A DNA stretch of 64,000 nt, from the NCBI GenBank assembly GCA_030549335.1, contig JAUKPH010000017.1:4085001-4149000 (forward strand), written 5' to 3'. Source of the DNA: Pontederia crassipes. Its lineage: Eukaryota > Streptophyta > Magnoliopsida > Commelinales > Pontederiaceae. The notes beneath the pieces were generated by a model. It searched no databases and was not told the origin of the DNA. It saw only the letters and a program-made list of their open reading frames with translations. A program made the translations under genes and the position numbers. Positions 1 through 18,638 of this stretch are shown piece by piece (positions within the stretch are counted from its first letter, which is position 1; every line of letters begins with the position of its first letter).

Positions 1-2046
1 ATCTACAACTCTTACCAAGAGAGATGTCCAATATAATAGTAAAGACTAAAAAATAAAATATGTGGCCACAGTAATACGAGAACGAGTTCTCAATGTTATT
101 TAAATAAAATAATTATGAACTTAATTATGTATTGAGATTATGAATATTATATTCCACCATGTCCTATTAATTTCAATAAAGATATATAAAATGTATAAGG
201 ACTATACATGTATGTATATCATATTATAGATTAATTGATATTCATATTACTATAGTGATCAAGACATATTATTATGTGTCACTCTTGGTCTACAAGAGTT
301 CACACATTTTTTTTAAGGAATATTGATAGATAATACTATGAATGTGATGAATTTGATTCATATTAAGCAAATTGAAGTAATATGAAGAAGTTGTTAGACA
401 TTAATGGGCAAAGTGCATGTCCTTAACTCAATCGGATGATCTCAATTGAATTCGTTGATCGGAGGACTAAATCTTATGATAATGATCGAATAAATTTATG
501 TCATTGATATTCAAAATATTATATTATTAATATATATAATGAGGGACATAATGGTAGAATGAGGAATAAGAAATTATAAAATTTCTCACCATTTTTTATA
601 TAATAATGTATTAGTCATTAATATAGGAGTGGTTCCTATTCCTCCTCTCCTTCTCTCATTATCCTTTTTCACAATGGTTGCGGTGTAAGGATGATGCAAG
701 TTTGCAAATATTCTTGTTGTCTTGTCGTGAATACCGTTAGGAGGATTGTGGATGTGATCCTCTTTGACGAACTTTCACTTCGTTTGATAGCGTTCATAAG
801 GTAAGGGATCATATTCTTACTTGTTATCATAATCTTAATTCATATGTTTCTTTCATAAGCATATAAAATTATTTTAGGAACATATAAAATGAAGTGAAGA
901 ATAAGAAGAATGAAAATTATTAGAAATTTTGTTTTTAAAATAATTATTTTTTTTCTGAAAAATTACTAAGTGTCCATTGTTTTTACTTCAAATTTTTTGT
1001 TAAGAAAACTACTAATTACCAAGTTGATGCCAAATCTTTCATTAATTAATTAGCATGTTAATCCAAATCAATTCGTCCCATGTTTTAACAAAATATTTGT
1101 TTAACTACAACTAATTGATTGAACATCAATTCCTTTGAAAATGAATTAGTATTTTCTTAACAAAAAATGAAAAAACATCAGATACTTGGTAATTATTCGA
1201 AATTTAATTATTTTTTCACTTTATTTTGTATATTTCTAAAAAAAAATTGTCTAATCTTATTGTGGTTTCCATACTAATAATGGTTCAACTTATTGCTGTT
1301 TAAGATGAATTTACACAGGACCTGCCAAAACTAATATGTGAGAATGGTTCAACTGGTAGCAACATGTAAAATTGAAAGGAAATTATCTGAGAAAATCTTT
1401 CCTTCCATAAAATTCGTAAGAAGTCCTTTTAATATCCAGAACTAGAAATTGTGCAGTACAAGAGCATTAATACTGATTGCTATAAGGCTTCTGCAGGAAA
1501 GTTCATCTTCCTCCTCCCTGGAAGCTGATTAGCAACTGTTCAGTTACTCCCTAAGTAACAAATTTCTGAATCCTAGTGATGGCCCACAGAAAACGAAAGA
1601 ATTTGCTATAATTATTTCGTACATCTTTTATTCCTCAACGAAAAGCTATCACACAATATTCACTTTGATTGTGTTCGATGACAAGTAGAGAGCTCCTGTT
1701 ATAACAAGGAACGTTGGGCTCCTGCAGACCTGCACAGCAAAACTCAGTGAGACTAAGAAAATAGTTAAGGCAAACAAAATCCCCTATGCCTTTGACATAG
1801 GGGTTGGGGGGTTGGGTTGGACTCTTTTCAAGAAAGATTATGCTTGATTCTTTCGTTGATAACCTCACTTTCGGCACCAAAAACAGAACATATTGAAAGT
1901 TGTTTTCATCAAAACCCTGCTCCTAAGAAATGGCACTGTTCATCACCATGTTGAAGAATATTTTCACAAGATGTATATCTAAGAATACCCCTCTAACTAC
2001 CACCGCCTAATCAAGCAACACAGAACTCTTACCGAATTGAAAATGC
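1..2046. other. gene-poor AT-rich flank; includes putative 3' UTR of the thiolase gene
   Basis: No supportable coding exon is seen. The last few hundred bases before 2046 are probably the 3' untranslated region and downstream flank of the minus-strand thiolase gene. Bases about 540-830 have a pyrimidine-rich stretch followed by a GC-richer segment ending in GGTAAGGGATC, a layout often seen in LTR leaders. No terminal repeats or target duplication could be found, so this is not called as an element. Confidence 0.5.
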
Positions 2047-6474
<4,428 letters not shown>

Positions 6475-7140
6475 CACTGATCTTGTGAGAACAACTGCCG
6501 TTAATATATAAACCTGAACAGATAAATACAAAAGGGAATGAGTCGCAAAAATCAAACTAATAGGCAAAAAAGAAATGACGAACCACCATAACAAATGTGA
6601 AATTATATAGGAAAAAAAGTATCAGAATTCCGTTTTTAATAAAGGAGCGAAAAACATGAAATTCTGGCAGGATCCATGCTTTGATCGTTGAATACAAAAC
6701 CAAACAGATATGCTATTTTCTAAGCAAACATCGGAAGAAAATTTGTCTCCTGGTCAAGGACCCAACTGAAAGGAGATACCCAACATCCGAAACAACAGAG
6801 GTCAGAGAATAAGAAGAAACTAAATCTGATATCAGAAAAAGAAGAAAAAAATGGTGAAAACAAGCATATTTACACTCAGAAGAAAGGATCGGGTACCAGG
6901 TAAAAGGAAAACAATTCCGGAAACTAGAATATATAAGTTTAGATCCGTGAAGTAGGAAGTAAAGCTTCGATAAAGAAAGATTGAAATTTTTTACGGAAGA
7001 GCTGGAAGAGGAGAACGAGACGCGAAGCTCTCCCTCCCTCTCCCCCTCTTCCTCTCCCTCTCCCTCTCTCTCACCTACTTGCGCTTCGAACTCCCCGATC
7101 ACGTCCTTTTGCTTCCAGGAGGTAGAGCGCTGGTAATTTC
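6475..7140 (-). other. 5' leader of the thiolase gene with a 5' UTR intron
   Basis: Upstream of the ATG on the minus strand, a CAG acceptor borders base 6513. A GC-richer leader exon ends at about 7075 with the donor GTGAGAGAG, implying an intron of about 560 bases (6514-7074). The transcription start is probably near 7130-7150, just past a CT/GA-rich stretch. The splice sites are read from consensus only. Confidence 0.55.
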
Positions 7141-7175
7141 GGGACCGGGATTTTAAACACAAAAACAAAAAAGCG

Positions 7176-8446
7176 GATATGTTTTTATTTTAATTTCGTT
7201 TTTTTCTTTTTTCATTTTCTTTATAATTAAAATATATATATATATTAATTTATCTTTTTAGTACATTTCAATCGTGATTCACTTATCGACGATTGAAATA
7301 TTTTTTAATGATGAAATTTAATCACTTAATATTTATTTATTAGTGAATCAATAATTAAAATACGTTCAATAAATTTTTAGAGCGAAAGATATCCTCAAGG
7401 TACATTAATTAATATCAATTATTAAGTGGATGATGGGTAGTTAAAATAATTTTTAATAAAATATTAGTTTATTACCATCCCAGTTGATCTTTGTCGTTTG
7501 AATACATAAAACCAATAAATTATTTTAATAAGCACGTTCTCCTCCGTTAAGTAAGATTCGTTGGATTGTTTGGAAATGAAGAAAATTATTATCGTCGATT
7601 TTTTTTGTAAATATAGAAACTATCATTAAAAGCCTCGTTTATGGCTGCTCAAGTTTGGATTCAATCTTTTGGGAATGCAAAAATAATTATGTTCAAAGTA
7701 CTTAATATAACGAATTAGTTGGACTTGACAATGAACATTAACATATTTGAATGAAATGATTAACATTAACATATATGATGTCTGAACGATAGAATTTAAA
7801 TTCTTAATAGTTTTCAAAAAAATATTTATATTTGGATGAAAAATATAGTAATTAGGAATTAAAAATTGATTAGGTGGATAAAGTCTAATAAGTGTTTGGA
7901 TAGAGATGAAGAAGCAAAAAGATAAATCTTTGATATTTTATGAAGTAAAAATAATACATTCAACAAAAATATTTAAAAAAATATTATTTAAAAATACATT
8001 TAACATCATTAAAATTGATTATTAGTTAAAAGTATATATTTAACATAATTTAATAAAATAGTTTCATAATTTGTAAAATCTTATTATATTATGATAATTT
8101 ATGTAAATATAATATTAGAAATTACATTAAGTAAAATAATAAAGTTTATGTAATTTCATTTAATTAATAAAAATATTATTTTAATTATATTTATATTTTG
8201 TACTAATTAAATTATAATAAAATAATTAAGAAAATTATTTAGAATTAAAATTAAATAGTTTTTATAAGTTGAATGATAATGTAGTAAATAACATATATAT
8301 ATTTTAGGTGAAAGCAAAATAAAAAAAGATAAAACTAAAAATGTGATTCTTACCTTATTGGAAGAACTTTTGTTTTAATGACATTTAATCATAACATAAG
8401 TTATGATCATCATTATTATTTTTATTCGTGTTTAACTGGATGTGGG
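7176..8446. other. AT-rich intergenic DNA upstream of the thiolase gene
   Basis: Very AT-rich, low complexity, with many poly-A/T tracts. I see no gene, RNA gene or bounded element here. Confidence 0.6.
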
Positions 8447-9110
8447 TAGGGGTGAGCATGACCTGTCATCTCGCCCCACATTGATTCTATCTTTGTTTAT
8501 TTTTTTTCAGCTCAATAGATAATTGGATTGGGATACGTCTCATTCTTCGAGATCGGTCCCAATTATAAAAATCTGAATCGCATTCTGACCTGATAAAATA
8601 AGATCGGTCTAAGTTATAAAAATTTAGACCGTGTTCCAATTCGATAATATATTAAATTATTTTAAATTTTTTTATTTATGTTTATGTTAATTAAAATTTT
8701 ATATTTTATTATATATCTTTAAATATACATTATGTAATATTGTTGTATATGTAATTAGATTGAATATTAATATATGGAAAAATGGGCGTCACGAGAGAAT
8801 GAGGTGTGGTTCGAGTTTCGACCGGCTTGATGATTCGGCACAGTTCGACGAAACGATTCAGAGCGGGGTACAAAAAGCATGTTTCTTTCGTTCTACCGCC
8901 TTTTTCGCCCTCTTTTCTCTCTCTCTCTCCTCTCCTCTCACAATCCTTCTCCTCCTCTCTGCACCACCGGATCTTGATGCTCTTTATTTATATATTAGTA
9001 TTAAATATTTATTATCATATTTAGTTTTTTTATGATTAATCAAGACAATTAAAATTGAATCCGGACTAGAATCGGACGACCGAACCAAGTCCTAGGGTTT
9101 GTTCACCCTC
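8447..9110. mobile_element. candidate degenerate hAT-like non-autonomous element
   Basis: Begins TAGGGGTGAGCA and ends TGTTCACCCTC, an imperfect inverted pair like the ends of the better preserved element at 18.64 kb. Flanks read GGATGTGGG and GGAAATGGG, compatible with a decayed target duplication (two mismatches). The interior carries GATCGGTC-type runs common in such MITEs and a CT-rich stretch around 8910-8960. There is no transposase frame. The boundaries are tentative. Confidence 0.4.
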
Positions 9111-10223
9111 GGAAATGGGTGAGACACCAGTTCCAGCATCTAAAGTTAGCGAACTAAATTATTATTTGAGTTGAAGAGATTAATTTTGATATTTTTTATA
9201 TTTTTAGGAAAATTATTAATCACGTCGTAATAATTTTAAGTAATGCAGGCTATATGTGTTGAGTGGTCCGTCACTCATTTTGATGACAAATTCAAATTGC
9301 ACCATGAAGAGTGCACGAGGGATTTAGCAATAAAATCAACTCGATCCTAACCAATTTAATTAAGTGTTCCTTTTTATAATTGGTACATATTTTTCTTCCA
9401 AAAGAATAATACCACGGAGAAAAGATTGAATTAAATGTGAGATTCGATGTATTAATTAATCCATTCCGATCCAATATTTTATCAAGGCACTTATATTCGC
9501 AGGCTTAATAAAATTTCAATTTTATTTTGGCTAATATTAATTAACTTAATTTGAAGCACGATGGCATGAATCACTTGTTCACCGTCATGTGTGATCAAAT
9601 ATATGTTGTGCTCATTAATTAAAGGTAACTTCCAATTGGAAATATGTGGAATTAAAATGGTATGTTCACTTTGGGCGAAGTGTTAGATTTTGATATTAAT
9701 AGTGTTAGCTATTAATTTCAAATAATTAAACACTTTTAGCGTTTGATTTGAGTTTTCTTAAACGATTTAACATTTAATTCTCCAATTAATTAATTTTTTG
9801 GCAATATTCTATTTTTATATGATTATCAATCATTCTAAAGGCTTAAATCGAACGGCATTATTTTTTTATATTATAATATTTCTTAGTTTGAACTCAAGAT
9901 TGATATTAAATTAAATATCTCTCCATGGTCAATTTTTCTTTTTAAAAAAATTAAAATAATAAGAGAAAAATATGCAGGAAGAAAAAGAAAATATGTCGTC
10001 ATCTTTTGTTAATATTTATTACGTCAATATATTTAATACACAAACCACGTAAATAATGTATTGAGTTGATCTTTGAAGCTTAAACTCGGAATTGTCGGTC
10101 TTTAATTAATATTTCAATTCGGAATCCAATCCTGTCATTCTATTAATTAAAAATAATAAACTAATCGTTGAGACGTGCCTTGTTCATATTTCAAACAAGT
10201 AATTAAAATTCCATTTCTTTCTG

Positions 10224-10260
<37 letters not shown>

Positions 10261-10495
10261 TATATTCGCGTTCAATGCTACGTATCTCGCCCATAATGAC
10301 GACAACGATAACAAAAAACATTTGGCTTACTAGTAGAAGGACTAGGAATAAATAATAATAATTAAAAAAGAGCTACAAGACACAAAAGTGTTCAAGCGTC
10401 AAATTTCTTGTTGCGTGTCGTTGCAAGTGATCTAATTTATCACGGAAGTCCTAGTTACGATCTTGTGTTACCACCACCACCCCTCTCTCTCTCTC

Positions 10496-10528
<33 letters not shown>

Positions 10529-10551
10529 GATTTTAATGTAAATATATATAT
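9111..10551. other. AT-rich intergenic DNA with microsatellites
   Basis: No coding exon is recognisable. It contains a (TA)n run at 10226-10255 and a (CT)n then (AT)n tract at 10483-10528 that adjoins the long-inverted-repeat element starting at 10552. Confidence 0.6.
10226..10255. repeat. (TA)n microsatellite
   Basis: About 15 uninterrupted TA dinucleotides. A second compound tract, (CT)n followed by (AT)n with a GT interruption, lies at 10483-10528. Confidence 0.95.
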
Positions 10552-11174
10552 GGTATAATGATTATGTGAAGCAGCTGCCGCTCTGCATCATGCGAAGCGC
10601 AATCTCGACCGTCCGATCGCGATCTGATGGTGGATATAGAGGCGCTCATCAAAATCTCATCGCACAACCAACAATCATCTCACGAGATTTTTGTTTTCCT
10701 ATTCACTGGCCCGCTCATTTTTTCATTTCCCCTCTATATCTTTTCCTCTTTTGTCTTTTTCCCTCTTATACGGTTATACCTCCTCTCGCTCTAAATCTCT
10801 CTCTCTCTCGCCATTTCTCCGGCGCTCTATTGCAGATCCACCTCTTCTTTCTTCTTCAACGAGCGCAGAGCAGCTCTACCTTCTTCTCTGGTGACCGCGT
10901 TCTCCGACGAACACAAATGTAGGTACTGCTCTTAACCTCTCTCTTGCTCTCTCTCTCACGTTCACCTCTCTCTCTCATCGTCTTCTCCTCCGACGAGTGC
11001 ATTAGTTAGAGTGCCATTCTTCTTCAGTGACCACCTTTACCCTTTTCTTTGGTGAGTGCCTCTACCATTTTCTCTGGCGCGCGTGAGTGCAGGTGTGCTC
11101 TCACTCTGACCTCCCCCCCCCCCCCTTCTCTGGTGCAGGTGTGCTCTCACTCTTTCCATCTCTCACCCTGACCT

Positions 11175-11208
<34 letters not shown>

Positions 11209-13112
11209 CCCCTTCTCTGGCAATGTAGGGGTGGTGATCAATGGCTGATAAGGGCACACAGAAGACACAAATCATATAGGGCATAACCTGCAACTGGTTC
11301 AGAAGGATGTTTTAAAATCAGTCTTTTTTTGTCTTGGAGAGTTGTATGCATGCTTGCCTTCTTTTGAGTATAAATCAGATGGCTAAATCATTTTGTTGCC
11401 TTGCAGTCATGCCTCCTCAATTGGTGGCCCTGCTTTGGTGGAGTCCCATCTCTAACACCGAGGATAAGCTCCTCCATGAATTGGAATATTTCTTCAATTG
11501 GGCACTTTGCTACTATGGCTTTTGTTCTGTGCGTGTACTACTGTCTTTAAGGACTTTGTGGAACGCAGTGCAGAATCTATTAATGTATTTTGTTATGGGT
11601 TGTATGGATTAGCATTAGTTTATTTTCAGTTGTTTAGGTATTTTGATATTTCATCATCACCATTTAAAATCCTTGGGTTGTTCATTGGGTTATTCTCTTT
11701 TATTGTTTCAGTTTCATAATGGTGAAAAAATTATATGACAGTTGCTTTATATAATGATTAATGAACTGACCAACAACCTACGCGAAGAATTGTTCAATTT
11801 ATGTTCGATTAGTCACCAAGATCTTGACGGTTTTGTTCAAGTTTAAGATTGAGTCAATAATAAAATGGATTTGATAACTAAGTTCATACTTACAAAATTA
11901 AATGCAAGTTTTTATATGAATAATCTAATTATGAAGTTAAAATCTCATAATATAATTAATATCTAATCAGGGTAATTAAAGCATCAAAATATTATAGCAA
12001 CAAATCAAAATGACATATTATAGAGAATCTGTTGCTTCTTTCCATGAAAAGTTCAAGAGTTGTTCAAGGTTACATAGCGACCTAGAAAGAATTATCGGCC
12101 AAAACAATAACTCTGATTTTTGCACAATGGAGATGACTATTACATTTGTCTAATTTTTCTCCTGTGAAAAATACCAATTTTGGAAACCGGGGTACCCAGT
12201 AACAAGAGCTGTGTCAACAAATGGACTCCTTGCATATGTCGATCTTCCTACCTCTTGTGCCCTCATCACTAAGAACTCGACAATTTCCTAAGAAGCAAAG
12301 CATGCGACCCTCTTCAACAATACCAATTTTGGAAATCTAGAGTAGAGATACACATGAAATGTTTAATGTGGACTAAGATTCCAATGGAAGATGAAAAATG
12401 AAGTAGATCGTCTCCCTTCTCTATTTGCAAAGGAAAATTGAATCCGTAAATCATCAGTGTGATCTTCTTAAAGATCGAACTGTTGCTTAGAGAGAGAGAG
12501 ATGGGGGGAGAGAGGTTGAGGAAGAGAAGGAAAGGGTGAAATTAGCACCTACACTTGCGCATGCCAGAGAAGTTGGTAGAGGTGCTTGCCAAAAACAAGG
12601 GGAGAGGTGGTCTTTGGAGAAGAAGGTAGAGCCGCTAGCACCCTAAGCCCTGCACTCGCTGGAGGAGAAGATGAAGAGAGAGAGAGAGAGGGTGAGGGTG
12701 ACAGTGAGAGAGAAAGAGAGCAAGCGAGAGAGGTCGGGAGCAACACCAGTACTCGCGATCGCTTGAGAAGAAGATAGAGACATCGCTGCGCTCGCCGAAG
12801 AAGAAAGAAGAGGTGGATTTGCAGTTGAAGGGAGGCAGATCTGCAGCATCGGAGATTGGCGAGAGAGATTTAGGGCGAGAGAGGGAGGCATATGAGGGAA
12901 AAGGTAAAAGAGGGGATGGGGAGAGAGAGAGGGGAAATGAAAAAAATGAGCGGGCCATCTAGAGGGAAACAAAAATCTCATGAGATGATTGTTGGCCGTG
13001 CGATGAGATCTGGACGGGCGCCTCAAAATCCACCATCAGATCGCGATCGGACGGTCAAGATTGCGCTTCGCATGGTGCTGAGCGGCAGCTGCTTCACACA
13101 ATCATTATACCC
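10552..13112. mobile_element. 2.56-kb element with ~600-bp terminal inverted repeats, probably non-autonomous Mutator-like
   Basis: The left end reads GGTATAATGATTATGTGAAG. The right end is its inverse, ending CACAATCATTATACC(C). The inverted similarity is long: the left arm, about 10552-11150, pairs with the right arm, about 12500-13112, including the shared segment GACCGTCCGATCGCGATCTG and CT-rich parts. Arms this long suggest a Mutator-like element. The flanks are (AT)n on both sides, so a 9-bp duplication is compatible but cannot be proven. The interior, about 11150-12500, shows no transposase. It has an intron-like stretch ending in a CAG acceptor at about 11406, followed by an open segment I do not recognise, which may be captured gene sequence. 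Confidence 0.75.
11176..11212. repeat. poly-C tract
   Basis: Thirty consecutive C, one T and six more C. A shorter C run is at 11113-11125. Between them TCTCTGGTGCAGGTGTGCTC repeats a motif seen just upstream, so this end of the left inverted-repeat arm contains local tandem duplication. Run length may be affected by sequencing. Confidence 0.9.
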
Positions 13113-16100
13113 ATATATATATGTATATGTATATCCTCCTGCCCCCAAAGTCGATCTCGCACCTTTCCTCTTTGCACAAGTACGCCGTTCAGTCTCCCGT
13201 TCATCATCTCATCGACGTGAGTCATTATGGATATCTTCAGGTCGTAGATGGCGATCATGTGGCCCTAATGACCAGGATCCTCCTAATACAAGGTGCGGAA
13301 TGACGATGGAATATTGATTGAGGAAGGTGAGGGAGGGGAAGGCGGAATGGGTTCGACATCGGCTATGACATTGGGGACACTGAACGCCATGGCGGTGGCG
13401 GAGTCATGGACGATTGACATTTGGTGTCATCGTTGCATCCCCTGGCCTCGACGCTCTCGTCGATCTCCCTCTCGAGTGGACGATGTTGGGCTTTGGGCCT
13501 CGGGCATTAGGCATCGGTCCTCGGGCATGGGATGCGTCGTCAGTCACAACTCCTTTCACTTGGCGAGACGTCAATTAAAGTTTTTTCTAGAATGGCTGAT
13601 TTAGTCTCTCTCTCACACACATATATATGGGTCTAATGGGAGTGTAGCCCCCTTGGGTGTAACCTTGTGCAACCACCCACATCACAGTTGTTGGATCCGA
13701 TAGTTGATATGATAGTAGATATTTGAATAAAAATATAATTTATAAATATAATTTTGTTAATAATAAAAATGAAAGTATAAATTAATTTTTTTATTAAAAA
13801 ATTAAAAATACATCATTTGAATATAAAAAATATTTTTAAAATAAAAATATATTTAATGAAATAATAAGTAACATATAATATTAGATTAGTCCTTTATAAA
13901 ATATATTTTATATTCAATAAAAATTATTTTATAAGAGAAAGGTGAGAGAGAGAAAATAAGGAAAGAAAAAAGAATAAATGAAATAAAAAAGTGTCATCAA
14001 TCAAACAAAAATAATTGAAAACACAAAATGGTCTATGCTATAGTACTAAGGTGAAATCAATGAAATCAGGACGCACGAACTAAGGGTTATGTCACGCCAA
14101 GTTGTTACATCATTTTTTATTTCGCGAAACATCATGTTGTTTGATAGAACTAATTCCAATTGCCAAACATACCCTGAGTGAAGGAATACTATTCACATAC
14201 TACATTTCATCATTTCCCTTTCACGATGTAAAAGAGGTATTTTATGACAATTTAGATTTCTAGAGACAAAATTATTAACAATGTATTATTACCATATGCC
14301 AATTTTCAAAAGGTAATGCTAATGCTTCCACTAGGATCCATAAAATTTTGTTCAAGTAAAGATTAATCAGATTGACTATATTAACATCCTCTTATGTCTT
14401 GTACAAAGTTGTCTATCATTCAATCACCACTCGTCACACCATCATTTATGTTATCTGCTTATTTGTACACAAAAAAATTCAAAAAGTATGAAGTATTTAG
14501 TATATAAAATCTAAAAATAATGAGTTCGATTGAAAAGAGTTAATAATAACTTCATTGAACAAAGACAATCAATATGAATAATTTAACAATTTTAAAATCA
14601 TTGATCACTAGACAATTATTAATTGATTAAATATCAATTAACTATTATCGAATATGCTTGATCAATTAATAATTTCCATCGTCCATTTCAATTATGCATA
14701 TAAACTATTAATTCCTTGTCAATATCAATTGATAATTCAATTAACATGAAAGTTATCATTTTTTAACTTATTCAAATTTTGTCAATTCAGTGGGGATAAA
14801 AAGGAGGACAAATCATGAACACAATTGGGAAGAGATTACTTGGCATTTCTTCTTTATTTCCTAGTACTGATGGTTTTAAATCAAGCAAACTTCAAGTTTG
14901 AGATCAGACAGCAGAGAAATTTGTGACATGGTGTGGGGAGGGGCACAAAGAAATGATTCACCAAATGCACAAGAAAAAAATATTGTCGTAAATTTTTGTG
15001 TTGTAATAGACGATCTACTTCAATAGTCTGCTCAATCGCTAATCCGATTGCTCAAAGGTTCAACCGTCCAATGAATGTGTGCATACACCCTAATATACCT
15101 CTTAATAGATAATTGATTAATTTATAAATGATGGACGTTCCAAATTATAATCATTATTGTTGATGAATAATTCATAACAATTGATGGATAATTGATGAAC
15201 TCTATGTATTATAATCTTTATTATTCATGGATAAATGTTAATCATTTGATAATTATAACTATTAATGGTCATAATCCATAAATAATTAATAATTATTAAA
15301 CAGTTGATAACAGTAACCAAATAAATATCATGATTGATGGATAATAATTAATTGATAAATTGTCAATTGGTGTCAAAATTTATTTTAAGAAAATCATACT
15401 ATTACATATAAGTTTTCTATCTCCATTTTAATATATATATAGTTCAAATAATAAAACATAAATAAGTAAAATAATAAATGGTTAATACAATAGATATGAA
15501 ATGTCGCTCTTGCTATTGGGTTAAGATTTTAGGACAATTAAATTAGTACATTTAATTTCACATGCTATATTTTGCTCGTATTAGAAAGAAATATTTTTCC
15601 CTTAATTGTTCACATAATGGGCCAAATTTACATATGAGGGAGAACATTAAAATTATAAATATAAAAATTTAAGTTATTTTTATCAATTTAAACTTTTATA
15701 CATTTGAAGCACATTTTATTTCACAAAAACTTAATATTAAACTTTGAATATATCAAATTAGAGTTTCAAAATGTACTATGAGAAAGTTAAATGAAACAAG
15801 ACTATTAATTGAATGACAGAAATAAAATGATGAAATAATACTTTGTAAATAAGAAATTGACTCTTTGAGTTTGAAGTTCTATATTTTTTTTGTGTGGATT
15901 TCGCTTCATTATTTTTTTTCAATTTATATATAAGATACAAGAGAATCTCCCGACCATATGTTTCATCAAGAATACTATGAGTAAAAAATCAAACCACCCA
16001 AAAAATTATTTAACAAAAAAAAATCCAAAAATAATAGTTTTGAGCTCCGATGAAAATTTATGTTTATATTTAAAATAAATAAATTAACAAGTTTAAATAA

Positions 16101-18638
16101 GAGTCTATAACTAAAAAAGCTAGAGAGATGGGCATTTGAACTAATTTTTTTGTTAAAAATATTATTTTCACTTTCACATTATATCTTATAGTTTTTTTTT
16201 CTTTCACACTTCTTAAATTCAATATTATTATTAGGGTTTAAGGAATATACTGTATTTTTAATGTACTTTTTTATAAAGTTTGCTATCGAATTAATTAGAA
16301 TATCTAATAATATGTTAACTATGATATAATTAGGTGGAAAAGTTGAATATTAGAAGTGGTTTACAACTTTTGTTATCATTTATAATGATTAGTTCAATAT
16401 TTATAATTTAAAAATACTATTATTGAAACTAAATCTGTGATGAAAATAATTGAGAGCTCAATTTTTCTGAAAAAATTATTAGAGATTCATGAAATGTCAC
16501 TTGATTTCACTCCTAACTCATGTCAAATGTCATAAATTTTTTATAAATAACTAACTATCCTAATTATAATAAAAAAATGTAAAAGGCAAAATCATAAACA
16601 TAATAGAGGGAGCAATCATCCATGTATATAAATTTTGCTACATACAAGTACATTACAACCCAAATCACCATAATTGTGCTCTCCCCATGAACGCTGAGGT
16701 CCGGGTCATTGCACTACTGTGTTCTTGAAATATGGGTTGTCCCCGGATTTTAATTATGAATTAATCATATGTTATCCATTCTAATCTCTTATGATTACAT
16801 TTGATTTATTCTAATATGAATCTATTATACTGAAAGCAGCGTATGATGAATTTCTAAACTACTTTGATTTACCGAGCAATGATGACAAATTTATTGAATA
16901 ATGATTAATTTATCAGATAATGATACTGATTTACCAAATGATATATGAAAGATGATAAATGGATTAATGAAGATAAAAGATATAAATTGAGTGATGTCAT
17001 TACTATATCTACACTCTTGGAGGTCATTCTTCTGGTTACTATCGAAGATGTAGATAGTCTAATAAAAGATAAATGGTGAAACTTATAAGACCAATGAAGT
17101 TAAAAACTAATAACACTATTCTCGTTGCATGAGACCTTCTACCCCATGCAACGAAGAGGATTTCACACAAGGAGTGTGATGCATGAACCCTTAAGAAAAG
17201 AGTTCTCATTGTGGTAATATTATTTTGCAAGAAATATTCTATAAAAGGAGAGATTTTTCGTATAAAAAAGAAGAATATATGATAACAATAATTGATGCTA
17301 AAGAACAAACACCAATTTTCTTCTAACGCCCAACACTGTCGAATCCTCTTTCGACGTGTGTCCGAATGCACTTTCGGAGCGCTATCACTTGACTTTTGAC
17401 TTCTACTTTAATTTGATTAACTCACAACTAGTCAATAAAAGAATACTTAATTGTAGAAGCAAACATAATTAAGGGCATACAAATCTTGATACGAAAATAA
17501 AACTTCATAATTAAAATGATAGACTTCAAATTAATACAACTTCGTAGACATTGTTATGAAGTTAACAACATTTTTATGAAATAGAAAATACACTAGGACT
17601 AAGTTCAGAATATTTTTCTTCGCGTGCAAGTAGTTTTTTCATGTGTATCACCACATATTGGATCATCACGAACTTTATTCCTAAGCATCTGCAGGATTCG
17701 ATATAATGGAGAAATTCTCCTAGAAGTATTACTCAATATGTAACATTCAAAATAAAAAAATACATTTATATGTATCCATTAATAGTCATAAAATTTATAA
17801 AGCATAATATTCTTTTCAAGAAGGCATAACAACATAATCAAATGTATATGAGTTCCATATATATCATGAATAAAATCATTCATAGAACATGAACATAACA
17901 TACATTACATTGCTTTCATTTTTTTTATATTTGTTTTCTTTAACTTTCAACATTCATTCTTTAACTTGTGCCTTAGAAGTTATATATTTAACTTCTTATT
18001 TTGTTTTTCTTCTCTTGAATAGCTATTAATTCTTTTAGGGTACATCATGTCACTTTATGCATCATCTTCTTAGTAAGCTAAATTAATATTATGTGAAGGA
18101 TGGAGTACCAATCAAATTTAACCATTGTGAGTTTGTTTTCATAAACAAAAAGAAAGATTTCAATTAGTAACGCTAACAAGTTGCAAATTAAATTTTAGTT
18201 GAAATAAAAAAAAAACAAAACTATATTACCTTAGGCAATGAACAATGTTTGCAAGTACTATTAATTGCCTTTGTCACTTGATGTTTCATACATTCAACTA
18301 TGACAACAAAAATAAGTTATTTAGAAGTCCAAATATAAGTTCATGTACATAAGAATTGAGTCAAAAGATACAAATGCATCAAACGGAGATGGGTATGATC
18401 ATGCAAGCATAACAAGCAAGCATTCAACGTAATAGCTGAAATTGAACTAATTAAAAACTAAAAATGAACTTCTTTGAATTCTACATGTAAGACATATAAA
18501 AGTAGTATAGACTCATGCAATATCCTATTAACAAAATATGTTGAATGTACGATAGTACTAATTGGCAATGTAAGCAAAAATTTTAAAAATAATAAGATCC
18601 ATGAACCAAGAATGAAAGCTAAAAGGAATGAGCAATTT
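13113..18638. other. AT-rich intergenic DNA, 5.5 kb
   Basis: No gene is supportable. At about 13140-13600 is a GC-richer stretch with open frames in two phases but no recognisable domain. At 13629 the sequence GGGTCTAATGGGAGTGTAG follows a CA/TA run and resembles the end of the elements at 10552 and 32855, but no inverted partner was found. Around 17040-17400 (minus) an LTR-like layout, with a TATA-like CTTTTATAGAA, is seen without bounded ends. The rest is low-complexity A/T DNA. Confidence 0.5.

Noticed and set aside
6713-7168. 151-codon minus-strand open frame upstream of the thiolase start
   Set aside because: It covers the leader exon and 5' UTR intron; the Glu/Gly and Ser runs come from a GA/CT-rich tract.
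12892-13317. 141-codon plus-strand open frame
   Set aside because: It runs through the GA-rich right inverted-repeat arm of the 2.56-kb element and its left counterpart is not open in the same way. Composition explains the frame length.
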